A stretch of DNA of 54,471 nt from Nemertoderma westbladi (lineage: Eukaryota > Xenacoelomorpha > Nemertodermatida > Nemertodermatidae), in NCBI GenBank assembly GCA_032718475.1, contig JAUCBJ010007307.1, positions 1 to 54,471 of the forward strand, written 5' to 3'. Positions 44,680 through 54,471 of the stretch are shown here, one piece after another. Every line of letters starts with the position of its first letter. Positions within the stretch are counted from its first letter, which is position 1. The translations under genes were made by a program, and so were the position numbers. The notes beneath the pieces are model-generated. The model did no database searches, was not told the DNA's origin, and saw only the letters and a program-made list of their open reading frames with translations.

Positions 44680-45425
44680 TGGTACCTACGGTGCGCACTA
44701 CAACGGCAGTACAGCAATACGGTGTACCGTGCCAATGCAGCAATGACTGAATGATTACCGGTAGCGGTAACTATCTAAACTATTATATTATTATTATTAT
44801 TACTGGGCTAATTAGGCCTAAACTTAATCACCGCAAGGGTTGCCGGGGTTAATTAGATTACATGATATGGCATGTCTGCAGTGTTTGAAGCATACCGGCT
44901 GACCAGTATTGCAGTATTGACTGATTGCAGGATTCTCGATTCAGGGATTGAGTACAGCCTGGCAGTACCGGTACACATGGTACATGCAGACAACCCCAAT
45001 GTATTGCAAAATTTGTCAAGAAACCCTGCTGATTTATCCTACAGTAATAATAAATAAAAAATAAAAAAATAAATAATAAATAAATTTATTATAACTGCAA
45101 TAACAGTTACACTGATGCTGCACGAAGACCCCACGCAAATTCTACTTGGAAAATTTTCAAACTTTTGCCAAACAACATGTGTACCAAGTTTGGATAGATT
45201 TCATCAAGGATTGGCCGAGTTATTAACGTTTAAAATAAAATACTGAAAAAAAACGCGACAGAACGACAGAACGACAGAACGACAGAACGACAGGTTGATT
45301 AATGGTAGCCCTACGCTAAGGCTCACTCACTTCGTGGCTCGCCCCACAATAAAATGGTAACAAAAATATATACAAAACTTAGTTTTCGTTTTTATTATTA
45401 ATTATTATTACTTTATTATTTCATT
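44680..45425. other. Spacer with small repeats
   Basis: Contains an (ATT)n tract (about 44785-44800), a reverse-oriented copy of the aaccaaacttggtacacat segment (about 45173-45195) and an 8-bp tandem repeat acagaacg (45257-45292). No gene is supported. Confidence 0.5.
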
Positions 45426-45427
45426 AT

Positions 45428-48400
45428 TATTTCGAAGTGTTGACATGGGCACTAAATTCCTTTCGAAGTGTCGACATGGGCACTAAATTCCTTTCGAATT
45501 GTTGACATGGGCACTAAATTCCTTTCAAAGTGTTGACATGGGCACTAAATTCCTTTCGAAGTCTCGACATGGGCACTAAATTCCATTCGAAGTGTTGACA
45601 TGGGCACTAAATTCCTTTCAAAGTGTTGACATGGGCACTAAATTCCGTTCGAAGTGTTGACATGGGCACTAAATTCCTTTCAAAGTGTTGACATGGGCAC
45701 TAAATTCCTTTCAAAGTGTTGACATGGGCACTAAATTACTTTCGAAGTGTTGACATGGGCATTAAATTCCTTTCAAAGTGTTGACATGGGCACTAAATTA
45801 CTTTCGAAGTGTTGACATGGGCACTAAATTCCTTTCGAAGTGTCGACATGGGCACTAAATTCCTTTCGAAGTGTCGACATGGGCACTAAATTTCTTTCGA
45901 AGTGTCGACATGGGCACTAAATTCCTTTCGAAGTGTCGACATGGGCACTAAATTCCTTTCGAAGTGTTGACATGGGCACTAAATTCCTTTTGAAGTGTTG
46001 ACATGGGCACTAAATTCCGTTCGAAGTGTTGACATGGGCACTAAATTCCTTTCAAAGTGTTGACATGGGCACTAAATTCCTTTCAAAGTGTTGACATGGG
46101 CACTAAATTACTTTCAAAGTGTTGACATGGGCACTAAATTCCTTTCAAAGTGTTGACATGGGCACTAAATTACTTTCGAAGTGTTGACATGGGCACTAAA
46201 TTCCTTTCGAAGTGTCGACATGGGCACTAAATTCCTTTCGAAGTGTCGACATGGGCACTAAATTTCTTTCGAAGTGTGGACATGGGCACTAAATTCCTTT
46301 CGAAGTGTTGACATGGGCACTAAATTCCTTTCGAAGTGCTGACATGGGCACTAAATTCCTTTCGAAGTGTCGACATGGGCACTAAATTCCTTTCAAAGTG
46401 TTGACATGGGCACTAAATTACTTTCAAAGTGTTGACATGGGCACTAAATTCCTTTCAAAGTGTTGACATGGGCACTAAATTACTTTCGAAGTGTTGACAT
46501 GGGCACTAAATTCCTTTCGAAGTGTCGACATGGGCACTAAATTCCTTTCGAAGTGTCGACATGGGCACTAAATTTCTTTCGAAGTGTGGACATGGGCACT
46601 AAATTCCTTTCGAAGTGTTGACATGGGCACTAAATTCCTTTCGAAGTGCTGACATGGGCACTAAATTCCTTTCGAAGTGTCGACATGGGCACTAAATTCC
46701 TTTCGAAGTGTCGACATGGGCACTAAATTTCTTTCGAAGTGTCGACATGGGCACTAAATTCCTTTCGAAGTGTTGACATGGGCACTAAATTCCTTTCGAA
46801 GTGTCGACATGGGCACTAAATTCCTTTCGAAGTGTTGACATGGGCACTAAATTACTTTCGAAGTGTTGACATGGTCACTAAATTCCTTTCGAAGTGTCGA
46901 CATGGGCACTAAATTCCTTTCTAAGTGTCGACATGGGCACTAAATTCCTTTCGAAGTGTTAACATGGGCACTAAATTCCTTTCAAAGTGTTGACATGGGC
47001 ACTAAATTACTTTCGAAGTGTTGACATGGTCACTAAATTCCTTTCGAAGTGTCGACATGGGCACTAAATTCCTTTCTAAGTGTCGACATGGGCACTAAAT
47101 TCCTTTCGAAGTGTTGACATGGGCACTAAATTACTTTCGAAGTGTTGACATGGGCACTAAATTCCTTTCGAAGTGTCGACATGGGCACTAAATTCCGTTC
47201 GAAGTGTTGACATGGTCACTAAATTCCTTTCGAAGTGTCGACATGGGCACTAAATTCCTTTCTAAGTGTCGACATGGGCACTAAATTCCTTTCGAAGTGT
47301 CGACATGGGCACTAAATTTCTTTCGAAGTGTCGACATGGGCACTAAATTCCTTTCGAAGTGTTGACATGGGCACTAAATTCCTTTCGAAGTGTTGACATG
47401 GGCTCTAAATTCCGTTCGAAGTGTTGACATGGGCACTAAATTCCTTTCGAAGTGTTGACATGGGCACTAAATTCCTTTCGAAGTGTTGACATGGGCACTA
47501 AATTCCTTTCGAAGTGTTGACATGGGCACTAAATTTCTTTCGGAGTGTCGACATGGGCACTAAATTCCTTTCGAAGTGTTGACATGGGCACTAAATTCCT
47601 TTCGAAGTGTTGACATGGGCACTAAATTCCTTTCGAAGTGTCGACATGGGCACTAAATTCCTTTCTAAGTGTCGACATGGGCACTAAATTCCTTTCGAAG
47701 TGTCGACATGGGCACTAAATTCCTTTCGAAGTGTTGACATGGGCACTAAATTCCTTTCGAAGTGTCGACATGGGCACTAAATTCCGTTCGAAGTGTTGAC
47801 ATGGTCACTAAATTCCTTTCGAAGTGTCGACATGGGCACTAAATTCCTTTCTAAGTGTCGACATGGGCACTAAATTCCTTTCGAAGTGTCGACATGGGCA
47901 CTAAATTTCTTTCGAAGTGTCGACATGGGCACTAAATTCCTTTCGAAGTGTTGACATGGGCACTAAATTCCTTTCGAAGTGTTGACATGGGCTCTAAATT
48001 CCGTTCGAAGTGTTGACATGGGCACTAAATTCCTTTCGAAGTGTTGACATGGGCACTAAATTCCTTTCGAAGTGTTGACATGGGCACTAAATTCCTTTCG
48101 AAGTGTTGACATGGGCACTAAATTTCTTTCGGAGTGTCGACATGGGCACTAAATTCCTTTCGAAGTGTTGACATGGGCACTAAATTCCTTTCGAAGTGTT
48201 GACATGGGCACTAAATTCCTTTCGAAGTGTCGACATGGGCACTAAATTCCTTTCTAAGTGTCGACATGGGCACTAAATTCCTTTCGAAGTGTCGACATGG
48301 GCACTAAATTTCTTTCGAAGTGTCGACATGGGCACTAAATTCCTTTCGAAGTGTTGACATGGGCACTAAATTCCTTTCGAAGTGTTGACATGGGCACTAA

Positions 48401-49375
48401 ATTCCTTTCGAAGTGTTGACATGGGCACTAAATTCCTTTCGCAGGGTTTACATGGGCTCTAAATTCCGTTCGAAGTGTTGACATGGGCACTAAATTCCTT
48501 TCGAAGTGTTGACATGGGCACTAACTTCCTTTCGAAGTGTTGACATTGGCACTAAATTCCTTTCGAAGTGTTGACATGGGCACTAAATTCCTTTCGAAGT
48601 GTTGACATGGGCACTAAATACCTTTCAAGTGTTGACATGGGCACTAAATTCCTTTCGAAGTGTTGACATGGGCACTAAATTCCTTTCGAAGTGTTGACAT
48701 GGGCACTAAATACCTTTCAAGTGTTGACATGGGCACTAAATTCCTTTCGAAGTGTCGACATGGGCACTAAATTCCTTTCGAAGTGTTGACATGGGCACTA
48801 ATTTCCTTTCGAAGTGTTGACATGAGCACTAAATTCCTTTCGAAGTGTTAACATGGGCACTAAATTCATTTCGAAGTGTTGACATGGGCACTAAATTCCT
48901 TTCGAAGTGTTAACATGGGCACTAAATTCATTTCGAAGTGTTAACATGGGCACTAAATTCATTTCGAAGTGTTGTCATGGGCTCTAAATTCCTTTCGAAG
49001 TGTTGACATGGGCACTAAATTCCTTTCGAAGTGTTGACATGGGCTCTAAATTCCGTTCGAAGTGTTGACATGGGCACTAAATTCCTTTCGAAGTGTTGAC
49101 ATGGGCACTAAATTCCTTTCGAAGTGTTAACATGGGCACTAAATTCATTTCAAAGTGTTGTCATGGGCTCTAAATTCCTTTCGAAGTGTTGACATGGGCA
49201 CTAAATTCCTTTCGAAGTGTTGACATGGGCTCTGTTGACATGGGCACTAAATTCCTTTCGAAGTGTCGACATGGGCACTAAATTCCTTTCGAAGTGTTGA
49301 CATGGGCACTAAATTCCTTTCGAAGTGTCGACATGGGCACTAAATTCCGTTCGAAGTGTTGACCATTTCGATGTG
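45428..49375 (+). repeat. 31-bp minisatellite, about 127 units (3.9 kb)
   Basis: The unit contains tttcgaagtgttgacatggg followed by cactaaattcc. The main variant is gttgac versus gtcgac (a SalI site). Others are caaagtg, ctaagtg, aattac and gctcta. Higher-order structure includes a 589-bp period (19 units): variants at 47192, 47402 and 47541 recur at 47781, 47991 and 48130. A 310-bp period (10 units) links 46081 with 46391. Both edges are degenerate (49230-49375). Confidence 0.96.
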
Positions 49376-49379
49376 TTGA

Positions 49380-50500
49380 CACGGAATCACTTTGCAACTA
49401 GATTATCTGCATATTATTTAGCAGTAGGCATATACATTTATTCTTCCTTTGATACGAAATTGGTACCAGTGCCATACATAAAATAAATAAAATAAATCCA
49501 TACATACTGCGCAGCGCAGCCAGTGCAGTGACATATTGGGCTACTATACATACAATGGGGAGAGTTAGGCCCTTCTGTGTAACAGCTATATGCTTACATA
49601 AGATTAGTATTCCCATTTTTATGATTATTCATATTTTATTGTAATATACGCACATTAGGATGGGAGCTAACAGCTAAAGGGGGCCTAGGCTATGTAGGTA
49701 TTTATTGTTTGATAAATCCATAAATACAAATTTATCTAAAGAATGTCATTAAATTTTTAGTCGTTAGTTAGTTCGTCTCAGGGTAGTGTGGTGGATGGAT
49801 GATAGTTTAACAATAAAAGGCCTGTATATGATATATTGTCTGTGATATTCATTAAGGTTGTCTATCACATGACATGTGTCAATCCGTATTCATACAAGTT
49901 TATAATTATCGTTAATAATTAATATTTGGCATTCTTGATCGAACTAAGTGCTCCCATATGTTACAATTCTAATTCTAGCATGAATTTATTTTGAGGGAAA
50001 TTGACACCCGCGAGTGATTTATTGCGTTAACTTACTAATAATGTAGCTAATAACTAGTTAGTTACTATAGTTACTAATAATGTAGCTAGCTGGTTTGCAA
50101 TTGGCAATAAACTTATGAACCCGTTGCAATGAGCCGACCTGCGGGGTACCAATCGTTCGGTGCTTGTAAAATTAAGAACAAAAGCAATTAGCATTGATGC
50201 ACTATGTAGGTTATATAGTGTTATTTCATAATTTCTACAGTACAATGATAATAATTACAATATTGCGTTTGAGTTTCAGAATCATATACTTTCTGTGCTC
50301 AACTGCTCACTGCTTTACCGGTACGTTATTAATTGAATATAATAATTGGTATAAACCATCTTATTTGTGATGCTATTGTTTCTATTTTTGTAACCTGCAT
50401 ACAGGTTATGTATATAGGCATGATCTAGGCCTACAGTACAGTAGTATTGGTGGTATTCGTCACACTTGGTAAACTTTTATGTATGTTTATTTAATTTTAG
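49380..50500. other. AT-rich spacer
   Basis: No coding sequence is supported. It ends in a plausible splice acceptor (ttaattttag, 50491-50500) for the next feature. Confidence 0.5.
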
Positions 50501-50777
50501 TGCTTCAATCTGATGATAAATACTAAAAACTCCTACGATGTCTGACATAGTAGTATCTTCAAAACTATTGAATAAACGTTTGCGAACATTCACCCAAAGA
50601 CAGAAGCATAAAGCTGTAACGAGGGAAGATTCAAAGAACGAAAAACTCACGAGTAAATCTTCTACTAACTGTGGATTTCAACCGCCAGATTTGGTCCGCC
50701 ATTACAGTCTACAAAGACCTCGACTTACTTACAGCTGCCCGAAATCCTTCTCCTATAACAATATCATTCTAGCGAGG
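50501..50777 (+). CDS. Candidate host 5' coding exon (80 residues, unrecognised)
   Basis: The acceptor ttaattttag ends at 50500. It is followed by 37 nt of possible 5' UTR and an ATG at 50538 in a fair context (ctacgatgt). The frame is open for 80 codons to a possible donor (GCGAGG|GTAATG, exon end 50777, phase 0). The protein is basic and Ser/Lys-rich, beginning MSDIVVSSKLLNKRL and later PRLTYSCPKSFSYNN. No domain is recognised. The next exon was not identified with confidence; 53018-53130 has a short open stretch after an acceptor-like acttacag, but this is weak. Confidence 0.35.
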
Positions 50778-51179
50778 GTAATGATTGGTCTTGTCTCACC
50801 CCACCAAATATTTCAACATAGAAGTGACTTTAACGCTTGACGTCTTTTAATAAATAGTATATTAGAATTGCACAATAGATAAATATGAAAAAGTTTAATG
50901 TGCCTTTCAATGGGCCTGAATTCTATCAAATATAACCAAAAGATCATCGAATCTCCTACTCAGCCATGCCCATGACTTTGTGAATGTTCTTGCTTTAAAC
51001 AATTATTTATTTTTTAAACAATATTTGAAAATTGTTTGCTACTTCTAGTTACCGAGATATAACAATACACCAAGCTCTGGAATATATTGTCTTTATTCAG
51101 GTACAATGACGATCACATCCCCAAATTTTTCTACAAATCTTCATGAGATTGCATGAAGTTTGAAACAGAGTTAGTTTCA

Positions 51180-51877
51180 CCTCCCCCCCTCTTTACTGGG
51201 GCTTCTCTGCTCATTGGAGCAGGTTGCTTCTAGTGTTGGTCTTTTTGTAAATTCCTAGAAGACAACAATTATGGCATTAAACCTTTATAGCCCTCAAGAA
51301 ATGTCTGATCGTAAGGGCATAAGCTCTAGGGACGGCTTGCTTGAGCACGTGGATTTCTTCTGCGACTTGGGATCATGGATCCGAAACATGGCATGGCATG
51401 GCATGGCATGGCATGGCATGGCATGGCATGGCATGGCATGGCATGGCATGGCATGGCATGGCATGGCATGGCATGGCATGGCATGGCATGGCCATGGGCA
51501 GCGTTAAATAGTCTGTCCAGGATTTGGAAGTCCCATAGAATAAAACGGAATCTTATGGTCCGATTATTTACGGCAGTAGTAGTAGGCCTACAGTAGTAGT
51601 ACCAGTACTCTTATATGGGAGTCCATGCTATGCTTTAACTGCTGAGGATAACAAACATGGCCGCTTTGCAGGACATGCACGTGAGGACCAGCCAGTGCAT
51701 ACTCTTGAGCTCTGGCGGCCTCATGGAGTAAATAAGCATGGTGGACAGCCCATGACTTTCTTGAGACGCATCTTAAAGGACACTGGCCTTGAAGATGCGG
51801 ATGATCTAGCAAATGTCATGGGTGATAGGGAGTTGTAGCGGCGCAATTTTGTCGACAAGCCGGCACAGCATTCTTAA
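51180..51877 (+). pseudogene. LINE B copy 3: C-terminal RT fragment interrupted by a microsatellite
   Basis: Plus-strand copy of the LINE B 3' end. It starts near the VGLFINS segment (decayed, about 51215-51260), passes [19 protein letters not shown] (51295-51350) and ends at the shared 3' terminus (gtcgacaagccggcacagc, 51851-51869). Compared with copy 1 it lost the block after the LYGS segment, skipping to the FAGH region, and has a stop in place of a Trp codon near 51836. An (atggc)n tract sits inside the coding region. Confidence 0.8.
51388..51492. repeat. 5-bp microsatellite (atggc)n, about 21 copies
   Basis: Pure atggc repeats inside LINE B copy 3, replacing the codons between SWIR and WAAL of the parent element. 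Confidence 0.95.
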
Positions 51878-51879
51878 TA

Positions 51880-53320
51880 TATATGTAATATAACATAATG
51901 CAACTGCAATGCAGCTGGCCGATCGTAGTAGTAACAACTGTAATTCTGGCAACTGTAGTTAATGGATCTTCTTTCTTCTTTGCACAACAATTTATGCACT
52001 AATAATACCATCGGTTGTGATGGTATTAGTTACTTTAATTAATGTGTTTCTTATTGGAACCGAAATTCAAGAATTCTACTTGGCCATCTGTCACTATTAT
52101 ATTGAACTACTTTGTTCTTACGATTGTGAGATTCACAATAAATCGGAGGGACATGATTGAATTCCATCGCTTCGACGAGAAAATAAGACTAATGTGACTG
52201 GCATTAGATACTATGTACATAGATAGCACTATGTTGTATAAGAGAGCTTTAGAGACAAAAAGGGGTTTAAAAGTATTAGTTTCTTTGTTACATGTACAGT
52301 AGATCAATGCTATGTAAAACGTTGGCCATTATGAGAGTTTTCATTAATCATGTTACATGAGTTACAATTTACATGACTGCGTGGGAAAGATTTCCAGATA
52401 ATTTCGGACCTTCGTCCTGGTCATGTGGACCTTCGACCCAATACCGAATGCAAGGTTATTGAGGTGAAGCAAATGAGCTATAATCGCATTATGCTCTACC
52501 TCAATATATAATCTTATGTGATATGTCGTTATTATGAAAGTTAAATACTATTGAGGAATAATTTACGTAATCTTCAATCATCTTCATCCTAAAGGGGGGA
52601 AATCTCCCCGAAAACTTGTAACATCTACATATAAAAGTGTTGTCGATAATTTAACACCACAACATCAGAAAACATATTCTGCTTCCACGAATATTAGCTG
52701 GAAGTACATAACTACTGGTACGCAGTGGCGCCGGAAGCAAGGGGGCAGCGGGGGCAGAGAGTGCTCTTGTGATTTAACATAGCCTAGAATATAATAGAAC
52801 CCCAAATTTAATGTGTAAAAATGTAAGAATTCACATTCCTGGTGTTATACTAAATTGAAGCAATTTGTAAACAATTGCCTTTCATCCCCATACCATATCC
52901 AATTTCTCACCGTATTCCTGTCAAGAAGGGTGAGATCAAGGGGAGGGGGGTGGAGATTATATCGATTTCAGGTATACTCAGTTCTGCTGCACTGAGGACT
53001 GAGCTGCATAATACTTACAGTACAGTATTATCACCGGAGTGCTCAATGTGTCGGTGTGGGAACCAGAAAGACCACGAACAAACTACCTGGACTGGGGCTC
53101 CATACTTGTGGGGAGAGCCACGAAGTGTGCGAAGACTTAGCCCCTTAGCGAACTGACACTGTTACTTGCTCAATAATGGCAAATATTTGTCATTGTCGTC
53201 GTCATCTGCGTTACCGCTTTGACATGCTAATAATAACTTTGACGGATTTAAAGCTTTCGAGTTGAAAAATTTGTAGGAATCAATAAGACCAAAAGTTTAT
53301 AGATTTTTTAGAGACTTTCA
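51880..53320. other. Spacer without a supported gene
   Basis: AT-rich with small inverted repeats, for example aataccatc/gatggtatt around 52004-52027. No coding region is convincing. A short open stretch at 53018-53130 is mentioned with the candidate exon at 50501. Confidence 0.45.
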
Positions 53321-53325
53321 GACAC

Positions 53326-53830
53326 CATCAGTACAACAGTCTACCGCTAGATGGCTACATATCTAAACATTAAATGTCCTCCCATTTCTTTGCTTTAAAT
53401 CGGTTCTACTGTAACTGAAATTTGGCAGATTTGTACAAGACCATTAGCTGTGTGGAGCATTCAAAGGTGGCAAATCCGTCTGCAGTTCTCTTGTCTGCCG
53501 CTCGATGGCAAAATGTATCAAAGTGAAATCCTTGACCCATTCCGTCATTTATGATCTGTTTAAGCTGAAAATTGTCAGATACAATATTTGCTAGAACAGA
53601 TCTTGTGTCTTTGTGGCGGGTCGGTAATAGGTCTGCAGTGTCCGGTTTACCGCTAGACGGCGAAATGAATGAAACTGATAACCTTCTCTCATTTTGTAAT
53701 TTGTTATCCGTTCAAGCCGAAACTTGGCAGAGATATACCTTAGAACTTATACCTTCTAGACCTTAGACCATATATTTGTTGGGACGGTAATCCTTCGGCA
53801 GCGCTCCTGTCTACTGCCAGTGGGCTGAAA
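53326..53830 (+). repeat. Degenerate ~155-bp tandem repeat with CTCF-like cores, four units
   Basis: Units carry ccgctagatggc (53344-53355), ccgctcgatggc (53498-53509), ccgctagacggc (53650-53661) and the diverged tgccagtgggct (about 53815-53826), spaced 154, 152 and roughly 163 bp. Between cores a looser match recurs (gttcaagc.gaaa.ttggcaga). Same family as 43040-43350. Confidence 0.65.
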
Positions 53831-53893
53831 TTTTAACTATTAACTTACTTGTGTGTAAAGTAGCACTTTACAACGTGATGATCCGAGTATGGC

Positions 53894-54003
53894 TTTGTTA
53901 CACTAACGAACGTTAGTGAGTGAGAGAAAATAAAGCCACGAGGATCAGTTTGTTACACGAACGAACGTTAGTGAGTGAGCGAAAATAAAGCCAGGAGGAT
54001 TAG
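53894..54003 (+). repeat. 55-bp direct repeat, two copies
   Basis: Both copies start tttgttacac and contain acgaacgttagtgagtgag and aataaagcca. Within each, aacgtt is the centre of a short palindrome. Confidence 0.85.
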
Positions 54004-54305
54004 AACGAACACTGTAAAGTACTTTGCAACAAGTATGTATATAGTTTTATTCCAAAATTTTTACATTACAAAATGATTGTACATATACATTATAAGTGAT
54101 AGAAGCTGCACAAATTATATTATTTGCTGTATAAATAAATGTACAAATGACATAAATTATGTTATAAATAAGTTAGCTTATATTTATAGTGGCGTTTGGA
54201 TGAGCCATGTTATAATAATATAGCTAGGCCCTAATGGTTATTAATAGCTATACCCCGCCTACCGGTAGGTAATGCAGTAGGCCTATCTGGCTGTCATTTC
54301 CACCT

Positions 54306-54393
54306 ATTGTTTACGTGGTATCCACTGACGGCGTTAAGTAATGTCCCCTTAGTGGACATTACTTATTCCGTCATGGGTTACCACGTAAACAAT
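54306..54393 (+). other. 40-bp-arm hairpin (88 bp)
   Basis: Left arm 54306-54346 and right arm 54354-54393 are near-perfect reverse complements around a 7-nt loop (ccttagt). Perfect stretches are attgtttacgtggta at the base and aagtaatgtcc at the tip. Mismatches are confined to the middle of the arms. Confidence 0.9.
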
Positions 54394-54471
54394 AACACCA
54401 AATATAATACTAAATTTACAGGCCAATACAATGCTGTAACGTCCTCTAAAGTTGTAAAGTGATAAATAACA

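Noticed and set aside
45428-49375. CRISPR-like regular spacing
   Set aside because: The 31-bp units are contiguous, with no unique spacers, in a eukaryotic genome.
49398-49616. 72-codon hydrophobic minus-strand ORF
   Set aside because: AT-rich composition alone yields Leu/Ile-rich frames; no start context or homology.
52726-52775. cagtggcgccggaagcaagg as a transposon end
   Set aside because: The phrase resembles the edges of some dispersed repeats, but no matching opposite end or body was found.

Overview
This is eukaryotic (metazoan) DNA. It contains candidate spliced host exons with GT/AG borders, BEL/Pao and copia-type LTR retroelement sequence, several non-LTR retrotransposon lineages, a tRNA-headed SINE and more than 15 kb of minisatellite. 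The AT-rich background, frequent short palindromes such as TAGGCCTA and ACCGGT, and this repeat mix suggest a marine invertebrate. The species cannot be named from the sequence alone. Nothing in it looks prokaryotic.

Layout. 0.2-1.2 kb: two minus-strand exons of an unrecognised host gene. 1.7-5.4 kb: a nearly intact APE-type LINE (LINE A, plus strand), with ORF1 frameshifted once and a long open ORF2. 5.4-6.5 kb: AT-rich spacer with a promoter-like block. 6.55-8.37 kb: 3' half of a decayed LINE (minus strand) with a restriction-like endonuclease domain. 8.37-20.71 kb: a 12.3-kb BEL/Pao-type element with 1.24/1.26-kb LTRs, a long repeat-containing leader, an intact 1,493-codon Gag-protease ORF that has lost reverse transcriptase, most of RNase H and integrase, and a broken extra ORF with zinc knuckles before the 3' LTR. 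20.87-29.31 kb: a 33-bp repeat, then about 8.3 kb of a 32-bp minisatellite. 29.6-32.9 kb: a second APE-type LINE (LINE B, minus strand, frameshifted). 33.25-33.74 kb: the tail of a third LINE. 34.2-37.6 kb: a 36-bp minisatellite. 39.0-41.65 kb: a nested stack in which a LINE D relic is interrupted by a SINE, a reversed LINE B fragment and a copia-type relic. 42.2-44.7 kb: a candidate zinc-ribbon exon, then a 61-bp perfect inverted repeat 1.7 kb apart. 45.4-49.4 kb: a 31-bp minisatellite. 50.5-50.8 kb: a candidate 5' coding exon. 51.2-51.9 kb: a third LINE B copy carrying a 5-bp microsatellite. 53.3-53.85 kb: a ~155-bp degenerate tandem repeat with a recurrent CTCF-like core. 54.3 kb: a long hairpin.

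How it works together: most of the window is mobile-element and satellite DNA. Elements with their own reverse transcriptase (LINE A, RLE-LINE, LINE B, C, D, copia) are mostly broken. The BEL/Pao element cannot make its own reverse transcriptase or integrase, yet it keeps similar LTRs and an open Gag-protease, as expected of an element moved in trans. The best candidates for something undescribed are its accessory zinc-knuckle ORF with the structured, duplicated leader, and the LINE A arrangement in which ORF2 has no AUG and lies in the ORF1 tail frame behind a single UGA.
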